From positions 1,102,075 to 1,166,074 of the forward strand of contig ML133395.1 in the NCBI GenBank assembly GCA_003864495.1: DNA of 64,000 nucleotides, in the 5' to 3' direction. Positions 29,101 to 40,087 of the stretch are shown piece by piece; position 1 is the first letter of the stretch; every line of letters starts with the position of its first letter. The notes below the pieces were generated by a model. It was not told the DNA's origin. It did not search any database and worked only from the letters and a program-made list of their open reading frames with translations. The translations under genes and the position numbers were made by a program. Origin of the DNA: Nemopilema nomurai. Taxonomy: Eukaryota; Cnidaria; Scyphozoa; Rhizostomeae; Rhizostomatidae.

Positions 29101-29244
29101 GTTAATGGCAGTACTAACGTTACTTGATTTCCTCACAATGAGTTTAGAAATCAAGCTAGCTGATACAGAGAAAAAAGTCACATCAAAACTTACGAGTTTG
29201 TCTGCATTGTAAGCAGTTCCATCAACTGCCTCCCCAGATGACAT
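20150..29244 (-). CDS. ALMS1-like centrosome/basal-body protein, ALMS motif at C-terminus
   Basis: Spliced gene. Coding exons, 5' to 3' on the minus strand: 29244-29194, 28244-28041, 27473-24325, 23914-23718, 23056-22993, 20701-20602, 20188-20150. All junctions are GT/AG and phases agree, giving 1267 residues. The last 130 or so residues form the ALMS motif: GLQEAF then DFIRRS, KKRHISKKEM, IYEKLPEVVKRREEERR. ALMS-motif proteins (ALMS1, CEP295, C10orf90) act at centrioles and ciliary basal bodies. The rest is low-complexity and Ser-rich, as in that family; vertebrate ALMS1 is far longer. Residues 948-957 hold CPLCGKRSAH. The ATG at 29244 is the first in frame, but the frame stays open for about 24 nt more upstream, so an earlier coding exon remains possible. 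Which family member this is cannot be decided by eye. Confidence 0.85.
20702..22992. other. long penultimate-region intron of the ALMS1-like gene
   Basis: About 2.3 kb separate two short exons that together encode the conserved ALMS motif. I see no gene on either strand here, only short frames. It is the longest intron in the 3' half of the gene. Confidence 0.6.
24325..27473 (-). CDS. large central exon of the ALMS1-like gene
   Basis: This 3149-nt exon encodes residues 86-1134 with no interruption. Its acceptor is ataaattccag and its donor gtatgc; it ends in phase 2, matching the next exon. The product is mostly Ser/Asn/Asp/Glu-rich and predicted disordered. Denser segments are a Lys-rich helix near the start (SSVALLKELQKRKH), a run with SLKRASLVLKAIEEHK, and a possible coiled coil (ELNQLWERFKSNFDYEEGK) before the Cys pair. 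A mostly intron-free giant exon fits the vertebrate ALMS1 pattern of very large central exons. Confidence 0.85.
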
Positions 29245-31336
29245 GATCAAAAAATCTCCAGCACCGTAGATATCATGAAGTCTAAGCTACAGAGCTGTCT
29301 AGAATGAAAAGGCCCACTAATTTCAACAACATAACTTGAAAATCACAGAATCCTTCATTCTGATTACTGACCTATTTCTAAAAGCACTTCTAGCTACATG
29401 GGAATAGAAACAAAATCAAAATGGGTATAACAGAAGACTTCAGTTCACAGTAATGTAGCAGGTGAGGTGTATTTAAAAAGGCCAGCAAAACATAGTTTTG
29501 GACCATCTAGAATTTTAACAGAGTTATGAGAATGATTAATGGAAAATTGCAGCACAATTACTCAAAATATGCAACAAGCTGGTAAAGGCCTTATGAGCTC
29601 AAAGAGATTCAAACTTCAATTTGGCTTGCTTATACTAGAATGGTTGTAGAAACTACTTTACCGCAACCAGAAACATCTGTCTATTTGCTGTATCAACTTT
29701 TCAGAAAAAGTATTTGAGAGCAGATTCATTTTCTCAGAAATTTCCATGTTCTTAAGATTGCTGATGCCATAGCTTCAACAAATATTTGAAAATCAGTTTC
29801 CATTGATGAGTAGTGGCAAGACACATGAAGAGAGACAAAACTTGGTTTGTTGATTCTTAAAAATCTTTAACAAATTTTAGGACAGCATCATGTTCATTAT
29901 CACCATCATCATCATCATAAAAAAAGTGCATTCTATTTCCATTGCTAACATTTATTTTCAGTGCACTGCCAGCCTGGAGAGTCTGCACATTCAATGGTTT
30001 TGAAAAACATTTCATGAAATTCTTTTCCTGCCACCAAAAGATCAATTAAATTCTGTGGGCTGAACACAATAAAATTGTTGATGAGTTTTGCTTTGCACAG
30101 CAGGGCATTGAAAACTCACCATTGACCACTTAACAATAGCAAAAACAGACAGCCAACATTTACTAGCTTTTATGTTTAGCAATAGACTTCAACAACACCT
30201 TAAACAGGCATTCTTTAAAAAACACATATCATTGAAGACAGATATCAGAAATACAAACTGCAAACTTGCAGTAAACCCAAAACTGCAAAATTGCAGGAAA
30301 AAGCAAAACATACATAATTTGAAAATGGTTTGAAATTGGGTTATTCCATTGCCATAAAACGGTTATGTCTATCTGCGCATCTATTTTTGTAGAAATCTGA
30401 GAGATATAATTATTTTAAGTTCCCTTTTTAATGGAATGACCATTTTTTCAATTGCTTTTTGTCCATTCAAAGAAATTCAAATGCTCTGTTTGTAAATTTT
30501 TGTGTATGTAATGCAAAAATACATTTAACCCAAATCGAAAATCATGGAAGCAAAACTATTGGTAATTCAGCTGACCTGATAAAACTTGAAGAAATGCTAC
30601 AAAAACCTGCCTATCTTTTGGCAGCACTTAGATTTAGATTTGGTAGTAATAAAAAACAGCTATTCCCAATGTTCACGATGAAATCGAAGAAAAGCTGAAA
30701 TTTTGTATGGAAAATAAATTTATGTTTATTATATTTTAATTTAATGTGTTTGAATGCATGGATGTGTGACACATGAACAGATCCGCGGACCCTAGGGGGT
30801 TCTTAGCCAAAACTTTGCCTTGCAAATTTTCATTTTCTGAATATAACTTCTATTTGTTATCTATTATGTCGAATTTAGTAACTCACCTCAAGATTCGTGA
30901 ATGGAATGAAATAGAAAATGAAATGCAATTAAAAAATTTTAAATCTGCCCCTGCTGTTCCTAAAATCTTCAAAGTACATTATTCTGGAATTCACCCCATT
31001 AATTAAATAATTGTTGAAAAAGTTAGAGATTAAACTGTTTGAAGAAGGCCTTTAGATCAATTTATCTATTCGCCTGTCTCAAGACGTGTTTAAAATATTC
31101 TGAATACTACGAACACTGTCCAGTAGTAGCCTAGGCCTAAAGGGGCCGGAACAGGATAAAAGAAAAATTGAGTAAATCCTACATTTAATGGATTAAAAAG
31201 AAGTGTGCGCAATTTGAAAACCTCGAATTTAATAGTAGAGAATAAATCATTACTCACTCTCTTTCCTATAATACATATGTATAAGTCATTTCACTGTTAA
31301 CCGTCAAGTCACAAATCTTTGTTGTTGTTCCTTTAT

Positions 31337-31348
31337 GCCGCCATTTTT
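31337..31348 (-). promoter_or_regulatory. YY1-type initiator motif
   Basis: On the minus strand this reads AAAAATGGCGGC, which fits the YY1 consensus AANATGGCGGC. Sites of this kind are common just downstream of transcription starts in metazoan TATA-less promoters. It faces the ALMS1-like gene about 2.1 kb upstream of its first identified ATG, so transcription could begin here with a 5' UTR intron. The embedded ATG runs into a stop after three codons, so it is not a protein start. Confidence 0.4.
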
Positions 31349-31809
31349 TAACGGCTTGGCGCCCGGCATGCGAAATCGCTTTTCAATTGAATTGGATTCA
31401 CCAATCCGGTAAGGCTCTCATTCTGACATTGAAGTGGATTGTTGCTTCAGATTCAAGCCCTTGCAAATGGCCAACAATCAGGGGCTGTATTCAACAGTCA
31501 AACCCAAAGTAGGTTTTGCAAATTACTTGCCTCAAATGGTTGCCTTGTGTCTTTGTTGAAAAATCTATGAGATGTGATAATTATGGTCAATTAACTCTGC
31601 ATTTTTGAATTCTGTTTGCATAAAGTCTTGTTTGGGGATTGACAGTTCAATTTGCAAACTGATCAATTTGGTAATCAGTGAATTACCGATCACACCCATC
31701 AATTATCTACGAAAAGTCTTGGGATTTTCTAACGAATCCGATGGATTAGCGTACAAAGACGTTGGAGCATTTACGAAAACTCGTAGCCGTGTGGTTTACA
31801 AGAGGGAAC

Positions 31810-31833
31810 CACGTGCGTCACGTGACGTGACGT
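31810..31833. promoter_or_regulatory. E-box cluster (CACGTG / GTCACGTGAC)
   Basis: The sequence contains CACGTG at 31810-31815, a full palindromic GTCACGTGAC at 31817-31826, and two further overlapping GACGTGA half-sites. CACGTG is the core bound by USF/MYC/TFE-type bHLH-zip factors. The cluster lies upstream of the YY1-type site, between the polymerase lambda and ALMS1-like genes. Its role is inferred from motif content only. Confidence 0.4.
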
Positions 31834-32477
31834 GACCAACATTGTTTTGGAGAGTCTGGGAGCTGCTGCTCTTAACGTGGTCAAAAATTCGAAAACGCAA
31901 AAACAGGGAAAAAATTGTTGTGCTGCAAACCCAATTTTTGTGCAGTTTGATTTCTTGTTTACGCGTATGCCTCTAAGGTAGAGGCAGGAGAATACAAATA
32001 AAATTAACTGCATAAAAATGTAAGACTAAAACCTAAAGGAACGTTTTAAGCATTAGATGAAAACACAGAGGTACTAATACACTAGTATACAAAAACATTA
32101 ATTACTTAAATAAAAAAATTTAATAGCTACAAATTTTCAAAGCACAAAGCAACAAGGTTAGAGTTAATGTTATAAATGAAAGACCTTTGCTACAACCAAG
32201 GAAATTCAAATTACTGAATACCAGCAAAGCAATCGAAGAGCCTTAATACTTCAATCTCGATACTAAAAAATGAACTAAAAATAGAATTTTGTACTCATTG
32301 GCTTTTAACTTGCATCATCTGTTCCATCTTGCTTCCATTGCATCTTGTTGTTCCTTTTTAAGGCTCAATCTGCATGTTTCTACATTATTTCGCCCTTACT
32401 TCACTTTTCTCCGTCATCTGCTAGGTCTACCTTGCCTGCTTTATCCTTAACACTTGATGACGCTGATACCAGTGGCA

Positions 32478-35400
32478 TCACCAGTCTCTTTCAGTTGGCT
32501 CTAAATAGTCGAGTCCTATCTGGTCAAAAATTTCCTTTTCGCTGGACACTGGCACAATGGTACCTTTGTGCAATTTTTCGTCGCCCTATCAAAATAGAGG
32601 TGATTTACGGTGCCGGTTAAGAGAGAGAAAAATGCATGGTATGGCAAGATATGATGCCTCCTTAGTCACCCCTGGAGGAAATAATGCACCTCAAACTTTA
32701 AACCGCTTTAACAAACTTAACCATAGACTGCCATGTTATATTGGACATTTGATTTTGTAGGGCGACATTAAGATGGTACATAAAGCGTTTCCTCATACCT
32801 TTCGGATAACGCCCGTGCGTAGAGCATGTTCTGATAACGACATATCCTGGAATAAAACGGTATATAATCAACATATGTACTTATACTTGCGAGGCCCGAC
32901 AAAAATACAGACTACAAATATTTCGAAGTACAACCCTTGGTACAATAGTAACTAAAACAGAAATATCATTCTTGCATACTCAAATAATCTGGGAAAAAAT
33001 ATTTCCGCTGTATCTTGCTCTATCAAAGGCTACATTTTGAATTTCGAGAGCATTTTTCTTTGGGCACCAAGCATAACAACCGTCCAGTAGCACAAAGGGT
33101 CCTAAAGAGACAAGGAGACATCCGGTCATAAACCTTATACCCCAAACATGGAGCAAAGTTGTTTATCAGCCAATGCTCACCTTTGTCTTGGCTAGCTGCC
33201 TCATTGAACGATTTAGCCTTCCAGAGCCAGTAAAATGAACAAGAGCGCATGCCCACTCCGAGAAAGGTGCCACTATAATATCTAGTCTTCGGTGCTTTCA
33301 AAAGAAAAAGACATTAATAGTGCAACGAGCTCTTCAACACCAAGTTGGATGAAGACTAATTTTGTGAAAGGGAAAAGGCAAATATCGATGCGAGTAACAG
33401 TCCCTCTTAACATAAAATGATCATCCACCCATCTGCAATCAAATGCAAATGTATAAAGAGTATTTGCAGGAATGTTTGATGTTGGTAGAAATATAGTTGT
33501 TTTAAAACCATTAATGAATAACACAGGATAGCAGGATTGAAATCCCTTCATTAGCAGCATATAAAACACCAAGATCTATATTTCATCACTGTAAAAAGAA
33601 TAATTTCTTCAATTCCTAAGAATTTGTATTAAATTAGGCCAATCGCTTACTTTCCGAAAAATGCAATTGAATAAGGATTCATGGATACAAAGTGTTGTTT
33701 TGTACCTTTCTGCCTTCCCCTGGTAATCTGAAAACCCCCATGTACTTGTTCTGCCCTTCGTTGTCCACTGTCACAAGGTCATCAGTGATTAGTCCTTCGG
33801 GAGATGATATGACAACCGTCACCCAGTGTAACACAGCCTAAATATTATCTTCTTTATTTTTCGCAGGCTTAAATCAAGCTGCAAACTGCTCTGAAGAACC
33901 AGACATGATACGCATTGATACATTCTACCTAGCCTTTGGTGGAAAGTTACAGGAATGAGTGCAATCGCAATTGCAGATATGAAAATCATATGCGGAGTCA
34001 GCGTAAATCATTGTATCCCTAGCTATTCCAATGGTTAAGTATCAAGTTGTTTAATGAGACTGTAACCTTAGCTCCGTTCAAGTAGCCCTAAGTCGATCCC
34101 TCCCAATTTGGCTTGGATCATGTTAACTTCTTAAAAACAGCAAACACCTTAAAAAGTGAACAATAAGGCAACTATACAATGCTAAATATCACAGTGTCCT
34201 AGGTCAGCTTATTTATGCATGTTTATTACGAAATGACATATACACGGAATCAGACCTCATGACTTAATTGCAACGTACCAACCAGCGTTTCGTACGTCCT
34301 ATAGTTTGTTATTTAAAGATTTATCTCCGCGAACTACGCGAGCCGGCAACTCATCAGAAAAGTAAGAACCTGGGACTGTATGACTGATGAAATGTAAATG
34401 GAAGCAAACCCTGATTTTGCAAAGCGTCGATAATGCGCCTGAGAAATCCTCGGTGTGACCGGCCATCGGGATGCGAGATGAGCAGATCAATATCACCACA
34501 CCACTGGCGACCTCGCCGGTAGGAGCCGCAAATCGCAACACGCATGCCCGGAACCAATGCACAGGCAGTCTCTTCCACCTATGGTAAGGGAATAAGATCT
34601 GGATAAATGGAATGATAGGAATCAGGTGCCAGTAGCAACAGCAGCAACACCACCAGCGGAAGCCTGAAGCTCAATGCTGATGAAATTGGGCCTAAGTAGA
34701 ATCAAATGTACATGTCCTGTTTAATCTTAATCTTGTTTAACAAAATAAGCAGCAAAGCATCCATCGGTACCTACATTTAAAAGGAGCAAATTTGTTCGTC
34801 TAACAGCGGATTAATACATCCCCTATTCCATGAAAAAAGCTGTCGCTACATTCCTATTACGGAATCCAGCATAGTTGCCATGAAAAAAGATAATTTCTAC
34901 AGGTTGAGCAGACTCTAACAAATAATTTCTTTTCTAGGTTTAGCCTAGGTTTAATCTATTTTTCTTTAATTCCGACAATACAATAAAGAAAATAAAAGCA
35001 TTCGTAAGAAACTGGCTTGAATGAAAGCTGATTATGACAAAATTCATTGCTTTGAAGTGAATTTGTTGCTTAAACGGTTTAATATGTTATCTCGCACAAC
35101 AAGATGTTAACTCGACTGTTTTCATTGACAATCAGCCAGTACTACCTTAGATAGCTATCTGTAACCTTCATGAAATGTTCAACTCATTGCATCCAGTAGA
35201 CAGTACTCAGCTGGAGAGAAGATCATTATGTAACTTGTAACAAAGCTAAAAATAGCTACGCTGAAGTCTAGCGGCATATACACAAAGCGGCTTACGTGCT
35301 TATGTATCTCTTCAACTTCCTCTCGGTCCATTTTTTCTAGGAACTCATCATAGAACTTCAATCCAATTTTTTGCTGATAGGTCAAATTGGCTTTCGAGAG

Positions 35401-38400
35401 ATCTTCCAGATTTTTATACCCCTTTAGATTGAAAAAGATTTAGCCATGACAGCCCAAATTCAAAACAATGTTTGAGCTATATATATATATATATAGGCTC
35501 GTCTGACAGCGGATTAATAGATTCGAAATTCCTTGAGAAAAGCTGTCACTGGGTCGAATGGTCCAGTGGAATGAGCGTTGGTTTTTGAAGCAGCAAGCTG
35601 GAGTTCGATTCCGACCAAGGTAGTACCTTAATCGGAAGGCGTTGTATAATAGCCTTCTATAACCTCGGACAGATTCAACAAAAAGCGAGGTTTTCACGCT
35701 AATGCTATATTTTTGCACGACTAGCAAAGAACCCAGTAGAATCAACTGACTGTAAAAACACACGCAGCTTAATGCAAAATGGCGGGTTCCCGACACTGCG
35801 CAAAAACCGTCGCGTAAGAAGCTTACCTGTGCTACCCACAATTCAGCAGTTTTGGGCCCAGCTCCCCAAACATCAGCAAACTTATTGATCATCTCGATAT
35901 TGGGGTCCAAGTGATCTAAGCGTCGTAGGTGCCCCGTCTCAATGATCTCGCCTATTTTACTGGCAAGGCGATCACCGATGAATGGCAGTGCTTTAACCTC
36001 CTAAAGTTGAAATTTATAAAAAAACTGAAGGGCAGTAAACGGAAAATTAGGAATATTACTCTGCTTATCTTGTACAGGTGCGAGCAGAGCCGTTTGGCTT
36101 TTATTTCTACCGTTGGTGTTTGCAAAAAGTGGCAACTTCACGTCGAAGCCAGATTCTTTGTAGGCTAAGCTGTAATACATGCAATAACACCAGAAATCAC
36201 CACTCTAAATGCTTTTCAAAAGTTTTATTTCGACAGTACATCATCTAAATTGTTTTACGACATTAATGTATTTGCCCTTCGATCAATGTCATAAAATGTG
36301 CCGTCCATGAGACCAGGAACAAGAGATTGAATCCAAACAAATCCAAAGTCGCCCGTGGCAAATCAATAATTCTTGGTATTCGTACTTGGAACATCAAACG
36401 TATAGGGCACCCTATCACAATTGGTCACCCAAAAAGGCTTGGAAAGCCTCCAAATCAATAATCTTATCAAGTGTCTGTTGACGCAGAAATCTAGAGAAAT
36501 CCAATTTTCCTTCAATCAGAATGGTTGCTATCATAATAAAGCAAGCACTGGTAGGATTTAATTTTCTTCAAACTCATAATTTCTTTGTTGCACTAGATAT
36601 CATTTTAAAGTTAGCAAAATCTGTAAAATCAAACAATCTAAAAGACACAATTGACCAGCGAGGGCATGGTCAGCATCCGCCTGCTCCTCCCAATCATTCA
36701 TATAAATTATGTCCGTTCTGTCACTTTTGTTATATTGTCTACCATTTATCAAATCCTCATGACCGTTTCGTCCCATCTAAACTACAACTCTTGGATGGGT
36801 TATTTACATATAATTGCAGCTACAAAGTAATACTCATCTTGAGTTCGGCCAAACGTTTATGTGCGGTATAAAAACAAAACAATCGGCCTTAAAATGGAAG
36901 TCACATGGCATCACCTCGACTGTTTCGATCTTTTTGGGGTAGTTTTTAATGGAAGCTATTGCTTTCTGGTAACTCAATGCTCTCCAGCGATCCTGTTTGT
37001 TGGTGTACGCCTTTGCAAGAACCTAGATTAAAAGCAAGACCAAGTTTCAGGAGCAAGCATATGCTTCCAAAAACATGAGTTTCTGGCTTCCAAAAATGAG
37101 TTTCTGGGCAAAGAAATATTTGCCCAATCCTTAGCAAGCTCAGTGAATTAAATTAGCTCACTATCTCCTTTATTTTTCGGAAAACAAAAATTTCGAAAGA
37201 CTATCAATACATAAAGTCTACAGGCATGAATTTCTTGGGATCAGCCTGTGTCTGTCATAAAATTATTACATTTGACACTTTTCAAAATCTACATTAAGAC
37301 TTCCTGAAAGACCTATATGAAGAGCAATTTGCCAAGACACGTGGAAACCTGCACAAAGTTGGCATATTTTCTGGGAATAGTGCACGCCTTCCTTGCCCTA
37401 GAACTGCGAGCTATCGCACGTCCTGTTGTGGGATTCGCGAGAGTTTTTAAACATGGTAGTAAACTTTTTACCGGAAAACTTTCAAGCTCCAATCATTTTT
37501 CGTTTGATGACAACCGACTTTGATGTTGTGGCATGGTTTCTGTTTTCGACAATGCCCGCCTTCAGTTGTGGTCATTATATGAAACCAACATCTATTTTTG
37601 GCGTGGTAAACAAAATGTATATCGCTGGCCCACGTAAAGTGGCTGTGGGTTGATTCTTAATTTTAGACGGTTTTGAGTAAAATGGTATATCTTGCAAAGA
37701 AAAGGGAAGCAGCAATGAAGGTACTAAGCACATTCTTTAAGTGGGGCAAGGAGGGTCTTGTCGAGACAATTGAGATGAAAATAATCTTAGAAAAGATGTC
37801 AAATTCATGCACTGGCGTATTCTTGGTTTCCTTCTTGAAAGTAGTTCTTCTCTATCAATATTACGTGATTTTAAAAATATTTGAATTATTATGAGTGCAA
37901 TTGAACACATACCTTTACAATTTTCCCAGTAAGGATTGCTTTCAGCCTAGTCATACATTAGTTTACATTATAATGTTGTGGTAAGGGAACATTCTTAAGG
38001 AAAATGATAAATTCAATGACCTTCATAACATTAAAAAAACGGATCATAAATAAAATTGGTATTCAACCCCATACCTCCAGCTTCTCAATAATATCCTGAT
38101 TCAGATCTTCTCCACTTCTTGTTGATGGTCTCATGCACAGCCACTTCCCCTCCTTCAATGATAATTAATTAAAATTGTCTAAAAAGAGTTGAAAAAGAAT
38201 TTTGACTGCATAACTATTCATTTAAATTTAAGAAACTGCCCAATTTTGCTTTTGCTTGATCTTTGAACGTGTCTGCAAATTCTAAATTCAGTATAAAAAC
38301 CATAGCTGGATGCTCCACAATACACCATCTCCTACTGCAATGTAACTTTTAACAGCAAGTAAATTTAAAAAAATATCCCAAACTAGTACCTACAGCTTTT

Positions 38401-39356
38401 GCTGGGGATGGAGCTGTTTTTACAGAGGATGTCTGGTCCTCCTCACTGTCATTTTCAGAATCATTGTCTTTTCCATACTTTCTCTTCTTCCCAAAATGGG
38501 GCTTTTTGTCTTCTATTCCATCTGGCAATGACGAAAACATTGCAGTTGATTTGAGTTGTCCCTATATATGGAGATAAAATGAAGTGGAAGACAAAATTCA
38601 TATTAAGCATTTGATGACATTGTTCAGATATTTGCAGCTGGCAAAAAGGCTTTTCATTATCCACTCTACGCACCAAATGCCCTGGTCAGATCAAACTGAT
38701 AAAAATGCATTAGATCCAGTTAAAATTGGATGTCATATCTTGCAGAATCAGTATTTACTTTATTACAAACAATATACTGCATAACTAACCTGATAATAAT
38801 GTATGAACGGGAGGAGATCGTGATATTCTGTGAGCCTTGGGTCTCTTATTTGCATCATTTTAACTTGTTCATGCATTTTTTGTGTCAGAGATGCATACAG
38901 TACAAGTCACAACTGTCAGCTAATTTTTTCTCTGCAGCTTAACATCACAGGTTTATAGGGCAAAAGACATGGCAAGTGCAATATATTGTATCCAAATACA
39001 AATCTAAATGTTCCATAAATCTTGGTTTCATTTTCTTTTTTTACTGGTCCTCTTACCTTATTGTAAGGAGTAGTGTCACACTTCTTGCATTCAAAAAAAC
39101 AAGCACTCAACCAATCAGCATCTAATACTTTAACTGATTCAGGAACATCTTCCAGCTTTAGGGCACCAAGCAGCTTTTCAAGTTTTAAATTCTGGCATAC
39201 AATGATGTGTGTTACATTTTCACTAAACTGTGAGGAAACTGTTCCACCAAATTTTCTCAACTGCTTGCACAAGATTTCAACACGCGTCTTCCCAATTCCA
39301 GGCTCATAGAAGTATGCATATACTCCATCCATAAACTGAAGTTCATTGCTTTCCAT
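32478..39356 (-). CDS. POLL: DNA polymerase lambda
   Basis: Spliced gene encoding a 493-residue family X polymerase for base-excision repair gap filling and end joining in the nucleus. Exons, 5' to 3': 39356-39057, 38561-38394, 38152-38075, 37022-36915, 36000-35827, 35421-35296, 34578-34410, 33794-33706, 33294-33181, 32846-32799, 32585-32478. Order of parts: BRCT domain (residues 7-95), short acidic linker (101-165), 8-kDa lyase domain (from about 170; Lys233 aligns with the pol beta lyase lysine), fingers ([11 protein letters not shown]), palm (CGSYRRG then CGDIDLL with Asp347 and Asp349, third Asp409 in HRRLDII), thumb ending ERDW. All three metal-binding Asp are present. Human POLL has 575 residues; the linker is shorter here. 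BRCT and the ERDW end favour lambda over beta. Tyr of the YFTGS motif is His424 (HFTGS). Confidence 0.93.
34410..34578 (-). CDS. POLL: POLL palm exon with two catalytic aspartates
   Basis: The exon carries the GSYRRG nucleotide-binding turn and CGDIDLL with two of the three metal-binding Asp, followed by [11 protein letters not shown]. Its donor lies after 'aatcagg' and the next exon begins 'gactaatcactg', restoring a Gly codon (G+GA) and the family sequence [10 protein letters not shown] longer read-through frame exists past the donor but departs from the family at that point. Confidence 0.88.
34796..34846 (+). repeat. second copy of the SINE-associated sequence
   Basis: The segment gtctaacagcggattaata...gctgtcgct matches 35498-35550 with few differences, but here no A- or B-box follows. 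It lies in the intron between POLL exons 6 and 7. It is probably a truncated copy of the same repeat family. Confidence 0.5.
35478..35640 (+). mobile_element. tRNA-derived SINE in POLL intron, with adjacent TA repeat
   Basis: Within the intron between POLL exons 5 and 6, tggtccagtgga (35559-35570) resembles a pol III A-box as in tRNA-Glu/Gly, and agttcgattcc (35602-35612) is a good B-box. Their spacing of about 32 nt is tRNA-like. The 50 bp before the A-box (from ctcgtctgacagcgg at 35498 to about 35550) recur at 34796-34846 in a neighbouring intron. A (TA)n run lies at 35478-35495. A SINE family is likely; its exact borders are unknown. Confidence 0.55.
39057..39356 (-). CDS. POLL: POLL exon 1, BRCT domain
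   Basis: This first coding exon starts at ATG 39356 and encodes exactly 100 codons ending in phase 0 (donor gtaaga). It holds the whole BRCT domain: FMDGVYAYF at the start, the GG turn (FGGTVSSQF), VTHIIV, and the conserved Trp in DADWLSACF. In family X polymerases the BRCT domain binds the Ku/XRCC4-ligase IV end-joining machinery. Confidence 0.9.
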
Positions 39357-40087
39357 GTCAGAAAGCTACTTCTTTAGGCAACTTCTATGACATATCTAGA
39401 AAAAAACTAGCACTACAGAAAGTATATTACAGGAAGTATTGCAGGAATCGACCTTCCATTACTGATGTTTAATACTTGTGCATATGATTACAATCTGTAA
39501 GCCAACAGCTGTTGTGGGCTCTCTTTGATACACACTTTTAAGAAAGCCTCTACTGCAAAACTCTCTACTCACACCAACAGGGTGAACAATAACTCTGGAC
39601 TAAGAACATTTTCTTACCGTTATAACTAGTTGCCAATCAATGTAATAAATGAAGACAGCAAAGTAGATTTTAAAAGAGGAGTCAATAATTTTGTTACAAG
39701 TTGGTTTTAATCTTATTGACTTATTTATTATCAAAAGTGACTCGTTGGACCCTAGAGTAACTTATAATTCTATAATTTTTACATATTTATCTATATTTAT
39801 TTATTTACGATCGCACGGTGAAAACCACTTGTATGGATTCGTGTAAGTTATCTTATCATATCATATCATACCTTTGCTCTTGCATGCGTGCACCTACATC
39901 AGCAACTTTCATCTCCAACACTGTTAAAAGTACAATCGCATATACCCAAAAATAAATGCAGGCCTCAGTGAAACTCTTCCAGACAAACTGAGATCTAAAT
40001 CAAGATTACTATTTCAAATTTCATTTGTTATTTTAATCAAAAAGATGAAAACCGGAAAGCTAATACCTTGAGCACATTAATTTCAGA
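39357..40087. other. upstream region of POLL
   Basis: These 730 bp separate the POLL start codon from the last exon of the next minus-strand gene. They probably contain the POLL promoter and 5' UTR. I see AT-rich sequence and a short 'atcat' repeat at about 39855-39870, but no recognisable promoter element. Confidence 0.5.

Larger units (their letters stand above)
29245..32477. other. intergenic region/promoter side of the ALMS1-like gene
   Basis: This 3.2 kb lies between the stop codon of the polymerase lambda gene and the first coding exon of the ALMS1-like gene. It probably holds the 3' UTR of the former and the promoter and 5' UTR of the latter. A CATCAT simple repeat lies at about 29900-29917. 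A YY1-type site (31337) and an E-box cluster (31810) are the only regulatory-looking motifs I can name. No coding exon was recognised. Confidence 0.55.

Noticed and set aside
35776..35790. YY1/E2F-like motif (aaaatggcgggttcc) in a POLL intron
   Set aside because: Only a partial consensus match, and no transcription unit is seen to start there.
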